From the NCBI RefSeq assembly GCF_022179765.1, contig NZ_BPRE01000006.1, forward strand, positions 62,001 to 126,000: a stretch of 64,000 nucleotides of DNA, in the 5' to 3' direction. Within the stretch, counting starts at the first letter, position 1, and each line of letters begins with the position of its first letter. The stretch comes from Methylorubrum suomiense (lineage in GTDB: Bacteria > Pseudomonadota > Alphaproteobacteria > Rhizobiales > Beijerinckiaceae). Positions 8,732-17,663 of this stretch are shown in pieces. The translations under genes were made by a program, and so were the position numbers. The notes below the pieces were generated by a model that did no database searches, had not been told where the DNA came from, and was given only the letters and a program-made list of their open reading frames with translations.

Positions 8732-9218
8732 AACCGGTCAGCGTATGCCCCGCTCCAATGGAGACTCCCGCATCAGTACGCCGAGCACTGCTGTCGCCGT
8801 ATGGCCGCTGGGTGTTCACGCCGATCATCACGATTCTACCGGGCCTCCAGCGTACCGCACCCGTTGTACCGAAGGAGCGTCCATGCTGCCGCCCAACTGT
8901 TGAGGCGGTCAACGAAGTGAAACGGATGCCAGAATCTCCCGGATATGCATTGAAAATTCTTATAACAACCACGAGATGCATTGTATCTGTTCTGGTAAAT
9001 TTATCCTGCTCCAGCCTCTATCGGTAAAATCGTCGCTTTAATCACAAAGATGCGAGCGTCATCGCAGCCGATGGCGCGCGGCGGGCGCAACACAAGTCCC
9101 CGGCACGCCGAGGCGTAAGCAGTCGTGTCATGAGCGGATGTGTCTCAGATCGACGGCAGCGCCGGGTGAGCAATGTTTCCCTCCGCCCGCATCGACCTGG
9201 GAGGAGAAAGTGCCGGTG
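8732..9218. other. Intergenic region without identified gene
   Basis: About 490 bases after umuC. The second half (about 8935-9050) is AT-rich for this genome. No convincing coding frame, hairpin terminator or RNA was found. A promoter for the downstream secreted protein is expected here. Confidence 0.4.
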
Positions 9219-9674
9219 ATGAAAGCCACGATCTGCATCGTCGCGGCCTGCTTGGCCGCTTCTCTCGCTGCGGCCCAGGATACAGGACAAAATTTGGCGA
9301 GCGAGGGCGACTGGGTCCTCAAGAAAACCGACCGGCCATCCGGCGGCGGCACGGCCTGCATCCTGGCGCCGAAGAGCCTGTCGCGCATCCAGATCGTCGG
9401 CGACCGCCTCGAGGTGACGGGGCTGCCCAGAAATTCCCTCTTCAATTATCAGTATCGCATCGACGACGAGCCCGTGTCGAACATCATGTTCCCTACGGCG
9501 CAGATGCAGGAGGCTGGGGCGATCTCACTGCACGGCGATGTCCTCGAGCGCATCCTGAACGGTCGACGCTTCAGCATCCGCCTGCTCGACAAATGGCATG
9601 AAGCCGTCACCGAAGACATCAGCTTGGCCGGTCTGCGCAGCCTGCGCGGCAAGAGTGCGACGATCTGCGAATGA
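9219..9674 (+). CDS. Secreted or periplasmic protein of unknown function (151 aa)
   Basis: ATG 9219 begins MKATICIVAACLAASLAAAQ, a clear Sec signal peptide. A GTG at 9210 is closer to the GGAGGAGA ribosome binding site (9200-9207) and is an alternative start adding three residues. The mature region has two cysteines (CILAP, and the near-terminal ATICE) and a pattern compatible with a small beta-sandwich. An Asp/Arg-rich segment (NGRRFSIRLLDKW) resembles invasion-associated-locus-B-like folds, but this is only an impression. No family is asserted. Confidence 0.7.
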   Translation: MKATICIVAACLAASLAAAQDTGQNLASEGDWVLKKTDRPSGGGTACILAPKSLSRIQIVGDRLEVTGLPRNSLFNYQYRIDDEPVSNIMFPTAQMQEAGAISLHGDVLERILNGRRFSIRLLDKWHEAVTEDISLAGLRSLRGKSATICE

Positions 9675-9774
9675 TCGGGGGCGGAAGAAGCGGATGTTCG
9701 CTCCCGGTCCAACGCCCGCCCCTGGAACACGGCCGATCGTCTGTCGTTGCTCAGGAAGCGACACGCGCGCAGTC

Positions 9775-10050
9775 ATGAATGGACGGGCTATGGGCAGTAC
9801 TCAGCGTACCATTCTCCTCGGCGCCGCGCTCTCGATCTGTCTCGCAGGGAGTGCGGGAGCGACCGAGACCAAGGGAAGTCCGGCGAAGCCGCCGGCAGAG
9901 GGCCAGACCGGTGCCGGCAAGGCGAATGAGAGCCTCGGCGCCGGCGGCCTGACCGGTTCGGCAGCGACCAAAGACGGCGCGCGCACTGGTACGCCCGACG
10001 CATCGCGCCCCGCAGGCTCCTCCGCGCCTGCTGCCGGGACCGCCCGTTAG
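9775..10050 (+). CDS. Small exported Ala/Gly/Pro-rich protein (91 aa)
   Basis: Starts at ATG 9775 or ATG 9790 (MGSTQRTILLGAALSICLAG), the latter directly at a signal peptide cleaved near AGATETKG. The mature part is low complexity, rich in Gly, Ala, Thr, Pro and Lys, with no cysteines, and is probably unstructured. It lies 100 bases after another small exported protein and converges with the catalase gene. Function unknown. Confidence 0.5.
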   Translation: MNGRAMGSTQRTILLGAALSICLAGSAGATETKGSPAKPPAEGQTGAGKANESLGAGGLTGSAATKDGARTGTPDASRPAGSSAPAAGTAR

Positions 10051-10076
10051 ACGGGCGATCCGTCGACGGCGAGGCC

Positions 10077-11069
10077 CTACTGCGAGCGTCGGCCGAACGA
10101 CACCGCGTAGGCCTGGGCCCGGGCGTCGATGAGGGGGTCGTCCGACACCTCGATGCCGTCGGTGAGGGCGTTCGGCATGAACAGCAGCGCCTTCTCGGCC
10201 TCAGCGCTGTTCGGCACAGCCTTGGTCACCGTCAGCGTGCCGAGTTCGACCGTCTTCCGGCTGTCGGGCCACGGCTTCGTCGCATCGTTGGTCGGGTCGC
10301 CCGCCTCGGCGAGTTGCGCCAGAACCCGGAATCTCGCCGGTTCCTTGGCAAGGCGAGGGCCGATCTCGTCCATCAGGAAGTTCGGATCCCGCTTGGCCGC
10401 CTCATCGGCGGGGAGGATTTCCTCCCCCTCCACGGGCACGAACTTGAACCGGAACGGCTGGCGCTGACCGTCCTTGTCCACGAGGATGAAGGCGTTCACG
10501 CCGTTATAGGTCTGCCGAGCGAGGCTCGACGGGGTCTTGGCCGTCTTGCCGGCCGTCGCGGCCGCCGGGTGGGTGGCGACGAAGCGCTCCAAGGCCGTGG
10601 GCTTCTGCGCGTTGGGGCCGCTCTCCGACACGGCCTTCAGCAGGTCGCGGAATTCCTCGCCGGTGGCGACGGGGAAATAGGCGAGCGCGTTCACGACGAC
10701 ATCCATCTCCGCGCCGTCGCTGAGCTTGAACTTGAGTGCCATGCCGTGAGGATTGGCGTTGGCCGCACCGTCGGAGATCGTCGGGACGCCGGTGGCATCC
10801 GAGAAGCGGATGGTCACCGGAACAGCCGGCCCCTGAAACAGGGAGGCCTTGCTGATCTTGGCCGCTTCGGGAGACGGGGTGAAGCTGCCCTCTGCCACCA
10901 CCCCCTTCGCGTGGTTGGCGCGTTTGCCGGCATGCTTGCCGAACAGCGTGTTCATGACGTCGATGGTCTGCTCGGCCGTGGAAGCATCCTGGGCCATGGT
11001 CGGAAGGCCCGTCGCCAGAGCCAGCGTAAAACCTGCGACCACAGCCTGCGCGTAGCGTGAAACCGTCAT
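10077..11069 (-). CDS. Secreted SrpA-like small catalase / haem peroxidase
   Basis: Start ATG 11069 follows GGAGAGGT; residues 1-26 form a Sec signal peptide (AQAVVAGFTLALATGLPTMA). The rest is the compact catalase fold of the SrpA group. The distal His is expected in RANHAKGVVAEGSF (His53), the barrel segment is around SLARQTYNGVNAFILVDKDG, and the proximal haem Tyr is expected in AQAYAVSFGRRSQ (about Tyr321). At ~330 residues it lacks the C-terminal domain of large catalases, as is usual for this group. A periplasmic role in hydrogen or organic peroxide removal is inferred. Confidence 0.88.
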   Translation of the reverse strand: MTVSRYAQAVVAGFTLALATGLPTMAQDASTAEQTIDVMNTLFGKHAGKRANHAKGVVAEGSFTPSPEAAKISKASLFQGPAVPVTIRFSDATGVPTISDGAANANPHGMALKFKLSDGAEMDVVVNALAYFPVATGEEFRDLLKAVSESGPNAQKPTALERFVATHPAAATAGKTAKTPSSLARQTYNGVNAFILVDKDGQRQPFRFKFVPVEGEEILPADEAAKRDPNFLMDEIGPRLAKEPARFRVLAQLAEAGDPTNDATKPWPDSRKTVELGTLTVTKAVPNSAEAEKALLFMPNALTDGIEVSDDPLIDARAQAYAVSFGRRSQ

Positions 11070-11499
11070 CCGTACCTCTCCGGGGGCGATGCACACATGC
11101 TATCGGCTACCTCAGCAAAATGGAACTTTTACAATATAATGCAGGTGTAGACGCTGCCTCATCGCTGGCCGCCCCCGCGCGGAACGGGGCCGACTGCAAC
11201 CGCGATGTCCGCGTCATTGCCTGGCCCAGCAGCGTTGTTCGCAACGGGGACGCGGTGCCGAAGAGGAGATCGGCCGTCTCGGAACCCCCCACCGCATCTC
11301 GGCCCTTCAGAGGGTCCGGATGGCTGCCGAAATCCGACAGTCGTGATCCGAACCACTTCGGCTCGATCCGCTGAAATACGTCGCGGCAATGGTCTTCCAG
11401 CGTTCTACGGAGAACGACGTAGGTATCCAACGGATAGTCTGACCATGAGCCACATGCTCTGCTCTGACCTGACAATCGATTTCAGGTCAGGAGAGCGCG
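11070..11499. other. Divergent intergenic region
   Basis: About 430 bases between the catalase gene and the alcohol dehydrogenase gene. Open frames exist on both strands but lack ribosome binding sites and recognisable protein features, so none is called. Confidence 0.4.
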
Positions 11500-12654
11500 A
11501 TGAGAGCCGTCGTCTACAATGGTCCACGTGATGTGGCGGTACAGGACGTCTCCGACGCGCGCATCGAGCGGCCGACCGACGTGCTGGTACGGATTACGAG
11601 CACCAATATCTGCGGCTCCGATCTGCACATGTACGAGGGCCGGACCGATTTCCCGCGCGGTGGCGTGTTCGGCCACGAGAATCTCGGCCAAGTGGCCGAA
11701 GTGGGAAGTGCCATCGACCGGGTGAAGGTGGGGGACTGGGTCGCCGTTCCCTTCAACATCGGTTGCGGGTTCTGCAAGAACTGCGAGCGCGGCTTGAGCG
11801 CGTTCTGCCTGACGACGGCCGATCGGAGCGTCGTACCGAACATGGCCGGCGCCGCCTACGGTTTCGCCGACATGGGTCCGTATCGGGGCGGCCAAGCCGA
11901 TCTGCTGCGCGTCCCCTATGGGGATTACAATTGCCTGAAGCTGCCGCCGGATGCGGAGGAACGGCAGAACGATTACGTGATGCTGGCCGACATCTTCCCG
12001 ACCGGCTGGCACGCCACCGAGTTGGCCGGACTGCGTCCCGGCGAGTCGATCGTCATCTACGGGGCCGGCCCGGTCGGGCTCATGGCCGCCCATTCGGCGA
12101 TGATCAAGGGCGCCAGCATGGTCATGGTCGTCGATCGCCATCCCGACCGCCTGCGCCTTGCGAGTTCGATCGGGGCCCTGCCCATCGACGATTCCAAAGG
12201 CTCCCCGGTCGACCAAGTGCTTGAACTGACGAACGGCATCGGGGCCGACCGTGGCTGCGAGTGTGTCGGCTACCAAGCCCACGATCCGGAGGGACACGAG
12301 CACCCCAACATGACCATGAACGACCTCGTGAAGTCGGTGAAATTCACCGGCGGCATCGGCGTCGTCGGCGTCTTCGTTCCATCCGATCCGGCGCCGCAGG
12401 ACCCGCTCTACAAGCAGGGCGAGATCGTGTTCGACTACGGGCTCTGCTGGTTCAAGGGCCAGCACATCGGCACGGGTCAGTGCAACGTGAAGGCGTATAA
12501 CCGCCAGCTGCGCGACCTCATCTCGGCCGGGCGGGCGCAGCCGTCGTTCATCGTCTCGCACGAGCTGCCGCTGGACGAGGCACCGGACGCCTACAAGCAT
12601 TTCGATGCCCGCGACGACGGCTGGACCAAAGTCGTTCTCAAGACCGCCGCGTAA
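11500..12654 (+). CDS. Zinc-dependent alcohol dehydrogenase, glutathione-independent formaldehyde dehydrogenase-like
   Basis: The 384-residue protein has the medium-chain dehydrogenase layout. Catalytic zinc ligands are Cys38 (NICGSDLHM) and His59-Glu60 (FGHEN). A structural zinc lobe holds four cysteines (89, 92, 95, 103 in GCGFCKNCERGLSAFC). An NAD-binding Rossmann motif (YGAGPVGLMAA) starts near residue 187. The insert with HPNMTMNDLVKSVKF matches the Pseudomonas putida-type formaldehyde dehydrogenase group. It probably oxidises formaldehyde or another small aldehyde/alcohol with NAD. The ribosome binding site is AGGAGAG. A paralogue lies at 16264-17433. Confidence 0.88.
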   Translation: MRAVVYNGPRDVAVQDVSDARIERPTDVLVRITSTNICGSDLHMYEGRTDFPRGGVFGHENLGQVAEVGSAIDRVKVGDWVAVPFNIGCGFCKNCERGLSAFCLTTADRSVVPNMAGAAYGFADMGPYRGGQADLLRVPYGDYNCLKLPPDAEERQNDYVMLADIFPTGWHATELAGLRPGESIVIYGAGPVGLMAAHSAMIKGASMVMVVDRHPDRLRLASSIGALPIDDSKGSPVDQVLELTNGIGADRGCECVGYQAHDPEGHEHPNMTMNDLVKSVKFTGGIGVVGVFVPSDPAPQDPLYKQGEIVFDYGLCWFKGQHIGTGQCNVKAYNRQLRDLISAGRAQPSFIVSHELPLDEAPDAYKHFDARDDGWTKVVLKTAA

Positions 12655-12730
12655 CCGGAAAGGCTGGAGCGGCGATTCCGTCGGCCGCTCCAGCAACGCT
12701 TTCGCAACCGTCGCGCGCCTGAGGGTCCCC

Positions 12731-13060
12731 ATGCCGAACTACGATTACACGTGCTCGGCCTGCGGGCCGTTCACGGCGATGCGACCGATGGCGGAGTTCC
12801 GGGAGCCCAGTGCCTGCCCGGTCTGCGGCAGCGGGGCATCGCGGACCTTCCTCACCGCGCCCGCCATTGCCAGCATGGACCCGACCCGGCGCAGCGTTCT
12901 CGCCTCGAACGAGCGGGATGCGCGCCGCCCAGGCCCTGCGAGAGGGGGCCATCCCGCCGGCTGCGGCTGCTGCATGCGGCGGGCGCCGATCCCGAGCGCC
13001 CTGTCTTCGACCGGCCGCGTCTTCTCGTCGAGCGGCCCGCTACCTCGGACTGGGCGATGA
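12731..13060 (+). CDS. FmdB-family zinc-ribbon protein (109 aa)
   Basis: The first ~45 residues form the FmdB zinc ribbon: MPNYDYTCSACGPFTAMRPM, then CPVCGSGASRTF. These are two CxxC pairs plus the aromatic residues typical of the family. The C-terminal half is Arg/Pro-rich with a CGCCMRR cluster and looks disordered. FmdB proteins are putative regulators first described with formamidase. No formamidase gene is present nearby. It follows the alcohol dehydrogenase by 76 bases and may be in its operon. Confidence 0.75.
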   Translation: MPNYDYTCSACGPFTAMRPMAEFREPSACPVCGSGASRTFLTAPAIASMDPTRRSVLASNERDARRPGPARGGHPAGCGCCMRRAPIPSALSSTGRVFSSSGPLPRTGR

Positions 13061-13165
13061 GCGCCGTCCGATGCGCCGCACCGGCCCCGATCCTGGTCGC
13101 CGCTCTCGGTGCGACGCGCGGCTCGGGCCGGGACCGGAAAGCCTCAATATCGGGGAGGACCCGCC

Positions 13166-13468
13166 ATGGTGACCAAAGCGCTGTTCGTGCAATTGCAGGC
13201 AAAGGCCGGACGAGAGGCCGATGTGGAGCGGTTTCTGCGCGACGGTCTTTCGATCGTCGAGCAGGAGGCGGGGACGACAGCTTGGTTCGCGGTTCGGATG
13301 GGACCGTCGACCTTCGGCATTTTCGACGCCTTCCCGGACGAGGCGGGCCGGCAAGCTCATCTCGCCGGCGGCGTCGCGCAGGCCTTGAAAGCGCAGGCGC
13401 CCGACCTGTTCGCCGAGCCGCCTTCGATCGGGAAGATCGACGTGCTGGCCGCGAAGCTTCCCCAGTAA
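13166..13468 (+). CDS. Antibiotic biosynthesis monooxygenase (ABM) fold protein (100 aa)
   Basis: The protein shows the dimeric ferredoxin-like ABM pattern: MVTKALFVQLQAKAGREADV, then VEQEAGTTAWFAVRMGPSTFGIFDAFPDEAG and a C-terminal strand. These small enzymes or stress proteins act as dimers in the cytoplasm; quinol or haem-type monooxygenase activity varies within the family. ATG 13166 has GGGGAGG upstream. It lies between the FmdB gene and a DJ-1/PfpI gene on the same strand. Confidence 0.78.
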   Translation: MVTKALFVQLQAKAGREADVERFLRDGLSIVEQEAGTTAWFAVRMGPSTFGIFDAFPDEAGRQAHLAGGVAQALKAQAPDLFAEPPSIGKIDVLAAKLPQ

Positions 13469-13512
13469 CGGCGACCGACGCCCCCATCCATCCCATCGAG
13501 GAGAGCAACGCT

Positions 13513-14073
13513 ATGGCCGATATCAGCGGATTGAGGGTCGCCATCCTGGTCACGGACGGCTTCGAGCAGGTCGAGCTGACCGAACCGCGCAAGGCTCTCG
13601 ACGAGGCCGGCGCCGACACGTCGATCGTATCGCCCAAAGGCGGTCAGGTTCGCGGCTGGAAGTTCACGGAATGGGGGGACAGCCTGCCCGTCGACCTGCC
13701 CCTGGACCAAGCGAAGCCGGACCAATTCGATGCCCTTCTCCTGCCGGGCGGCGTCATCAATCCCGATGCCCTCCGAATGGACGAGAAGGCCGTCGCGTTC
13801 GCCAGGGCCTTCTTCGAGGCCGGCAAGCCCGTGGCATCGATCTGCCACGGACCCTGGACCCTGATCGAGGCGGGCGCCGCACGGGGGCGACGCCTGACCT
13901 CGTGGCCGTCGCTCCGGACAGATCTTCAAAATGCAGGGGCGGATTGGGTGGATGAAGCGGTGGTCGTGGACGGGAATCTGGTCACCAGCCGCAAGCCCGA
14001 CGACATACCGGCGTTCAATCGGGAGGTGATCACGCTGTTCGCGGGTGCAGGCGGAGGCAATCGGCCCGCCTGA
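13513..14073 (+). CDS. DJ-1/PfpI family protein (protease/deglycase-like)
   Basis: The 186-residue protein has the PfpI layout: Glu18 (GFEQVELTEP), nucleophile Cys111 in the elbow SICHGPW followed by His112, and DALLLPGGVINPDALR before it. This matches bacterial YhbO/PfpI proteins, which protect against oxidative and electrophile stress; proposed activities include deglycation and glyoxalase III. The ribosome binding site is GGAGAG. It ends a run of plus-strand genes starting with the dehydrogenase at 11500, suggesting a stress/aldehyde operon. Confidence 0.88.
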   Translation: MADISGLRVAILVTDGFEQVELTEPRKALDEAGADTSIVSPKGGQVRGWKFTEWGDSLPVDLPLDQAKPDQFDALLLPGGVINPDALRMDEKAVAFARAFFEAGKPVASICHGPWTLIEAGAARGRRLTSWPSLRTDLQNAGADWVDEAVVVDGNLVTSRKPDDIPAFNREVITLFAGAGGGNRPA

Positions 14074-14397
14074 ATCCTTCCTCGCATCGAACGAGAGTGT
14101 CGCCGACCGGCACGCGCGCCGGCCACTTGTCTCCGGCACAGGTCACTCGGGGTTGAGCGAAGCGAAAGCGCGATCAAGTCCCGGGGGCCGACGCCGAAGA
14201 CGCTCTCACGCTTGCCGAAGGAGCCGGGATGGGAGCCGTCAGCCGCTCGCTCCAGCCTCTTGAGGTTCGACGGGACCGGGCGGGCAGCGCCCTATCCGGT
14301 CGCAAATCGTGTTTAACGGACGCCGTCGCGGCAGGCCCGAAAGGGACCCGCAAAGGGCTGCGGAAGCCCCTCGCGGGGTGATCGGGCAGGGGCCCGG
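14074..14397. other. Convergent intergenic region
   Basis: About 320 bases between two convergent DJ-1/PfpI-superfamily genes. No gene or clear U-tract terminator was found. The sequence is GC-rich with short, imperfect inverted repeats only. Confidence 0.35.
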
Positions 14398-15087
14398 TTA
14401 TCGACCGGCGAGGTACTGCCTGAGACGCTCAGCCGTCGGTCCGGACGAGGCCGGGTTTTGCCCGGTGATCAGCAAGCCATCCCCGACGACGTACGGCGCC
14501 CAGTCGCCGGCCTTGGAGAACACGCCGCCGTTCCGCTTGAGCTCGTCCTCGACGAGGAACGGAACCACCTCGGTGAGGCCGACCGCCTCTTCCTCCGTGT
14601 TCGTGAAGCCGGTGACCGCCTTGCCCTCGACGAGGGGCTTGCCGTCGGGCGCCTTGGCATGACGCAACACGCCGGGGGCGTGGCAGACCAGGGCGACGGG
14701 CTTGCCCGCCTGGAGCGTCGTCTCGATCAACCGGATCGAGGCGGGGTCCTCGGCCAGATCCCACAGGGGGCCATGCCCACCGGGGTAGAACACCGCGTTG
14801 AAGCCCTCGTGGCCGACGCTGTCGAGCCGGCCTGTGTTCGACAGGAGAGCGTTGGCCTCGCTGTCCGCCTCGAAGCGCCGGGTCAGGTCTGTCTGAGAAT
14901 CCGGCTCGCCGCTCTTGGGATCGAGCGGCGGACGCCCCCCCTTCGGCGAGGCGAGGACGACCTCCGCACCGGCATCCTTGAACACGTAATAGGGCGCGGC
15001 GAGTTCCTCGAGCCAGAACCCGGTCTTGCGGCCGGTGTCGCCGAGCCGGTCGTGCGAGGTCAGCACCATCAGGATCTTCATCGTCAT
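14398..15087 (-). CDS. Type 1 glutamine amidotransferase-like protein, Hsp31/HchA-like glyoxalase III candidate
   Basis: ATG 15087 has a GGAG upstream. The 229-residue product has the DJ-1 superfamily triad of the Hsp31-like branch: Glu27/Glu28 in TGFWLEELAAPYYVF, nucleophile Cys135-His136 in ALVCHAPGV, and an oxyanion region AVFYPGGHGPLWDL. Proteins of this group convert methylglyoxal to D-lactate without glutathione or act as holdases. It faces the PfpI gene convergently, so two members of the superfamily lie within 1.6 kb, next to aldehyde-oxidising enzymes. Confidence 0.88.
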   Translation of the reverse strand: MTMKILMVLTSHDRLGDTGRKTGFWLEELAAPYYVFKDAGAEVVLASPKGGRPPLDPKSGEPDSQTDLTRRFEADSEANALLSNTGRLDSVGHEGFNAVFYPGGHGPLWDLAEDPASIRLIETTLQAGKPVALVCHAPGVLRHAKAPDGKPLVEGKAVTGFTNTEEEAVGLTEVVPFLVEDELKRNGGVFSKAGDWAPYVVGDGLLITGQNPASSGPTAERLRQYLAGR

Positions 15088-15546
15088 TCTCCGGGACCGG
15101 TCTGGGGCCGTCATGCGTCCATGTGCGAGCGGGTCAGGTGCGGAAGGACGTGATCCCGCCCTTGGAGGCTCGGTGGTCGTCTCGCGGCATTGGCTGTCCT
15201 TGTCCTTGCTTGGGACCAGCGCGCGGCTGCCCGAGAACAGGAAAGGTCAGGCGCTCGCCTGCCGGACAATCACCCGGCCCGCGACGACATTCGATGGGTG
15301 GAACGCTGAGTTCCAGCGTTCCGAGGGCGTGATCGTCTCGACGCGTGATCACATGGTGTCGGCGTCCGGCTCGCACACGCGACGAGAGCATCCTTAGGGA
15401 CACCCCCTATCAAACCAACGCGCTCGAGCCGGGGTTTTTCAATCACGATGAGGGGAAGGCGCGGAGTCGATGGCTCCCATCCAGACCCGACACCTCACCG
15501 GCACGCGCGTTTGCGCCGTGTCGCTATCAACCGAAGGGGGCGATCC
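15088..15546. other. Divergent intergenic region
   Basis: About 460 bases upstream of both the Hsp31-like gene and the SRPBCC gene. Open frames on both strands show no coding character. Promoters are expected but no operator was recognised. Confidence 0.35.
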
Positions 15547-16251
15547 ATGGCTGATCGACACGACCACGCCAGGACGCGCGACCGCACGGAGCATGGTCGC
15601 GCTTCGGCCGGCTCGCGAGAGGCCGCCGGGCCCAGCTTCGGTGAGGTCGGATGGGCCCTGGCCGGGGCAGCCGGCGTGGCGGCTCTGGCCGTCCTCGGCG
15701 CCCAGAGACTCGTTCAGCCGGGTCGAGAGAGCGCGCGAGGGACCGGCGCTGCCCATGGCCGGGATGCGGAGCCCGAAGTCGAATATTCCCTCACGATCGA
15801 GCGCTCCGCCGACGAACTCTATCGGGTCTGGCGAGACCCGGCGACCCTCCCGCGGGTTCTGGCATTCCTGGCGGATATTCGCCCGTCCGGCGATGGACGG
15901 AGCGAATGGCGGGCCGACGGCCCGCTGGGTCAAAGTCACGCCTGGGTCATGCAGATCAGCGAGGAGCGGCCCGGCGCGTTGATCCGCGCAAGCGCGGACG
16001 GCGCCGCGTTGGTGACGGAGATCGAGATTCGCTTCCGCGCGGCGCAAGCCGGTCGCGGCACGGTCGCCACGTTGCGCGTCCGGTTCGATCCGCCCGGGGG
16101 CATGCTCGGCGACGTGGCTGTCCGCTTCTTCGACGGTGTCGTGCCGAAGGAACTTGCGTCGAAGGCCCTTCGCGCCTTCAAGAGCCTCGTCCTGACCGGC
16201 GAGATTCCCACCACCGATCGTCAGCCGGCGGCCCGGCGCGATCCCCGCTGA
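15547..16251 (+). CDS. SRPBCC (START/cyclase-like) family protein
   Basis: The first ~35 residues are charged and disordered. A hydrophobic Ala-rich helix at about 36-55 (WALAGAAGVAALAVLG) could anchor the protein in the membrane. A ~150-residue SRPBCC domain follows, beginning EYSLTIERSADELYRVWRDP and including the ERPGALIRASADG strand. The fold binds hydrophobic ligands; the ligand is unknown. It ends 12 bases before a zinc alcohol dehydrogenase gene, so the two are almost certainly co-transcribed. Confidence 0.82.
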   Translation: MADRHDHARTRDRTEHGRASAGSREAAGPSFGEVGWALAGAAGVAALAVLGAQRLVQPGRESARGTGAAHGRDAEPEVEYSLTIERSADELYRVWRDPATLPRVLAFLADIRPSGDGRSEWRADGPLGQSHAWVMQISEERPGALIRASADGAALVTEIEIRFRAAQAGRGTVATLRVRFDPPGGMLGDVAVRFFDGVVPKELASKALRAFKSLVLTGEIPTTDRQPAARRDPR

Positions 16252-16263
16252 GGAAGTTGGGTC

Positions 16264-17433
16264 ATGCGCGCGCTCTACTGGAATGGCGTCAACGACTTGC
16301 GCGTCGGAAGCGTCAAGGATCCGGAAATCGTCAACCCACGCGACGCCATCTTGAAGGTCCGGTTGTCGACGACATGCGGTTCGGACCTGCATTTCATCGA
16401 CGGCTACATCCCGACCATGAAGGCCGGCGACGTGATCGGCCACGAGTTCATGGGCGAGGTCGTCGAGGTCGGATCGGCGGTAAAGCGGGTCAAGAAGGGG
16501 GACCGAGTCGTCGTCCCCTCGTTCATTTCCTGCGGCGAATGCTGGTACTGCCAGGAGAAGCTGTTCTCGCTCTGCGACTGCACGCACCCGAAGCCGGAAT
16601 TGCAGGAGCCGCTGCTCGGTTATCCGACCGCCGGCATCTACGGCTACACGCACGCCTTCGGGGGTTATGCCGGGTCCCACGCCGAGTATATCCGCGTGCC
16701 GCATGCCGACGTGGACTGCTTCAAGGTCCCCGACGGCGTCGAGGACGAGACGGCGCTGTTCCTCTCGGACGCCGCGCCCACGGGCTATATGGGCGCTGAT
16801 TTCTGCGGCATCCGGCCGGGCGACACGGTCGCGGTGTGGGGCTGCGGCGGCGTCGGCCTGATGGCGCAGCAGAGCGCCCGGCTGATGGGCGCCGAGCGGG
16901 TGATCGCGATCGACCGCTTCCCCGAGCGGCTACGGATGGCGCGCGAGCATGCCGGTTCCGAGACCCTCGATTACACGCAGGTGCACAGTGTGCTGGAAGC
17001 GTTGAAGGAGATGACGGGCGGGCGCGGGCCGGATTCCTGCATCGATGCCGTCGGGATGGAGGCGCACGGCACCGGGCCCCAATATGCCTATGACCGCGTG
17101 AAGCAGGCCCTGCGCCTGGAGACGGACCGCGCTCAGGCGCTCCGCGAGGCGATCATGGCCTGCCGCAAGGGCGGTACCTTGTCGGTGCTCGGCGTCTACG
17201 GAGTGATCGACAAGTTCCCGATGGGCGTCATCATGAACAAGGGCATGACGGTGCGCAGCGCCCAGCAGCACGGGCAGGGCTACATGGACCGGCTGCTGGC
17301 CCATGCGCAGAAGGGCGAACTCAACCCGGCCTATCTCGCCACGCACCGCTTCTCCCTGGAGGAGGGCCCACGCGGCTACGACATGTTCAAGCACAAGACG
17401 GACGGCTGCGTGCGCGCGGTGTTCGCGCCGTAA
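16264..17433 (+). CDS. Zinc-dependent alcohol/aldehyde dehydrogenase, formaldehyde dehydrogenase-like
   Basis: This 389-residue medium-chain dehydrogenase has catalytic zinc ligands Cys38 (TTCGSDLHF) and His60-Glu61 (IGHEFMGE). Structural cysteines are 90, 93, 96 and 104 (SCGECWYCQEKLFSLC), and the NAD site is VWGCGGVGLMAQQSA. The insert around AVGMEAHGTGPQYAYDRVKQ is typical of glutathione-independent formaldehyde dehydrogenase relatives. It is a distinct paralogue of the enzyme at 11500-12654, here coupled to an SRPBCC protein. Likely NAD-dependent oxidation of a small alcohol or aldehyde; substrate unproven. Confidence 0.9.
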   Translation: MRALYWNGVNDLRVGSVKDPEIVNPRDAILKVRLSTTCGSDLHFIDGYIPTMKAGDVIGHEFMGEVVEVGSAVKRVKKGDRVVVPSFISCGECWYCQEKLFSLCDCTHPKPELQEPLLGYPTAGIYGYTHAFGGYAGSHAEYIRVPHADVDCFKVPDGVEDETALFLSDAAPTGYMGADFCGIRPGDTVAVWGCGGVGLMAQQSARLMGAERVIAIDRFPERLRMAREHAGSETLDYTQVHSVLEALKEMTGGRGPDSCIDAVGMEAHGTGPQYAYDRVKQALRLETDRAQALREAIMACRKGGTLSVLGVYGVIDKFPMGVIMNKGMTVRSAQQHGQGYMDRLLAHAQKGELNPAYLATHRFSLEEGPRGYDMFKHKTDGCVRAVFAP

Positions 17434-17663
17434 GCGCCTCTGCCGGCGTAGCCCGCCTCTCGGCGAACTCCGGGCAGAAGGTCACGGGACCTGCCGCGAG
17501 GCTTGTCCTGACCATCCGGTTCTGGACAAGCCGTACGCGGCTCGTGCCGCATCGGCCTTCTGCCGGAAGCCGGCCCCCACCTTTCGGATCGATGCTCGCG
17601 ATCAAGCCATCGAAACCAGCCGGCGCTGCGGAGCAGGCGCCTTCTTCATAAGGAGCGAAGGGC

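Noticed and set aside
6943..9027. 694-residue plus-strand open frame over umuDC
   Set aside because: It is a shifted frame of umuD and umuC rich in Arg/Pro/Ser; the coupled UmuD and UmuC frames are unambiguous.
11107..11475. 122-residue minus-strand frame upstream of the alcohol dehydrogenase
   Set aside because: No ribosome binding site, no recognisable motif, and it occupies the expected divergent promoter region.
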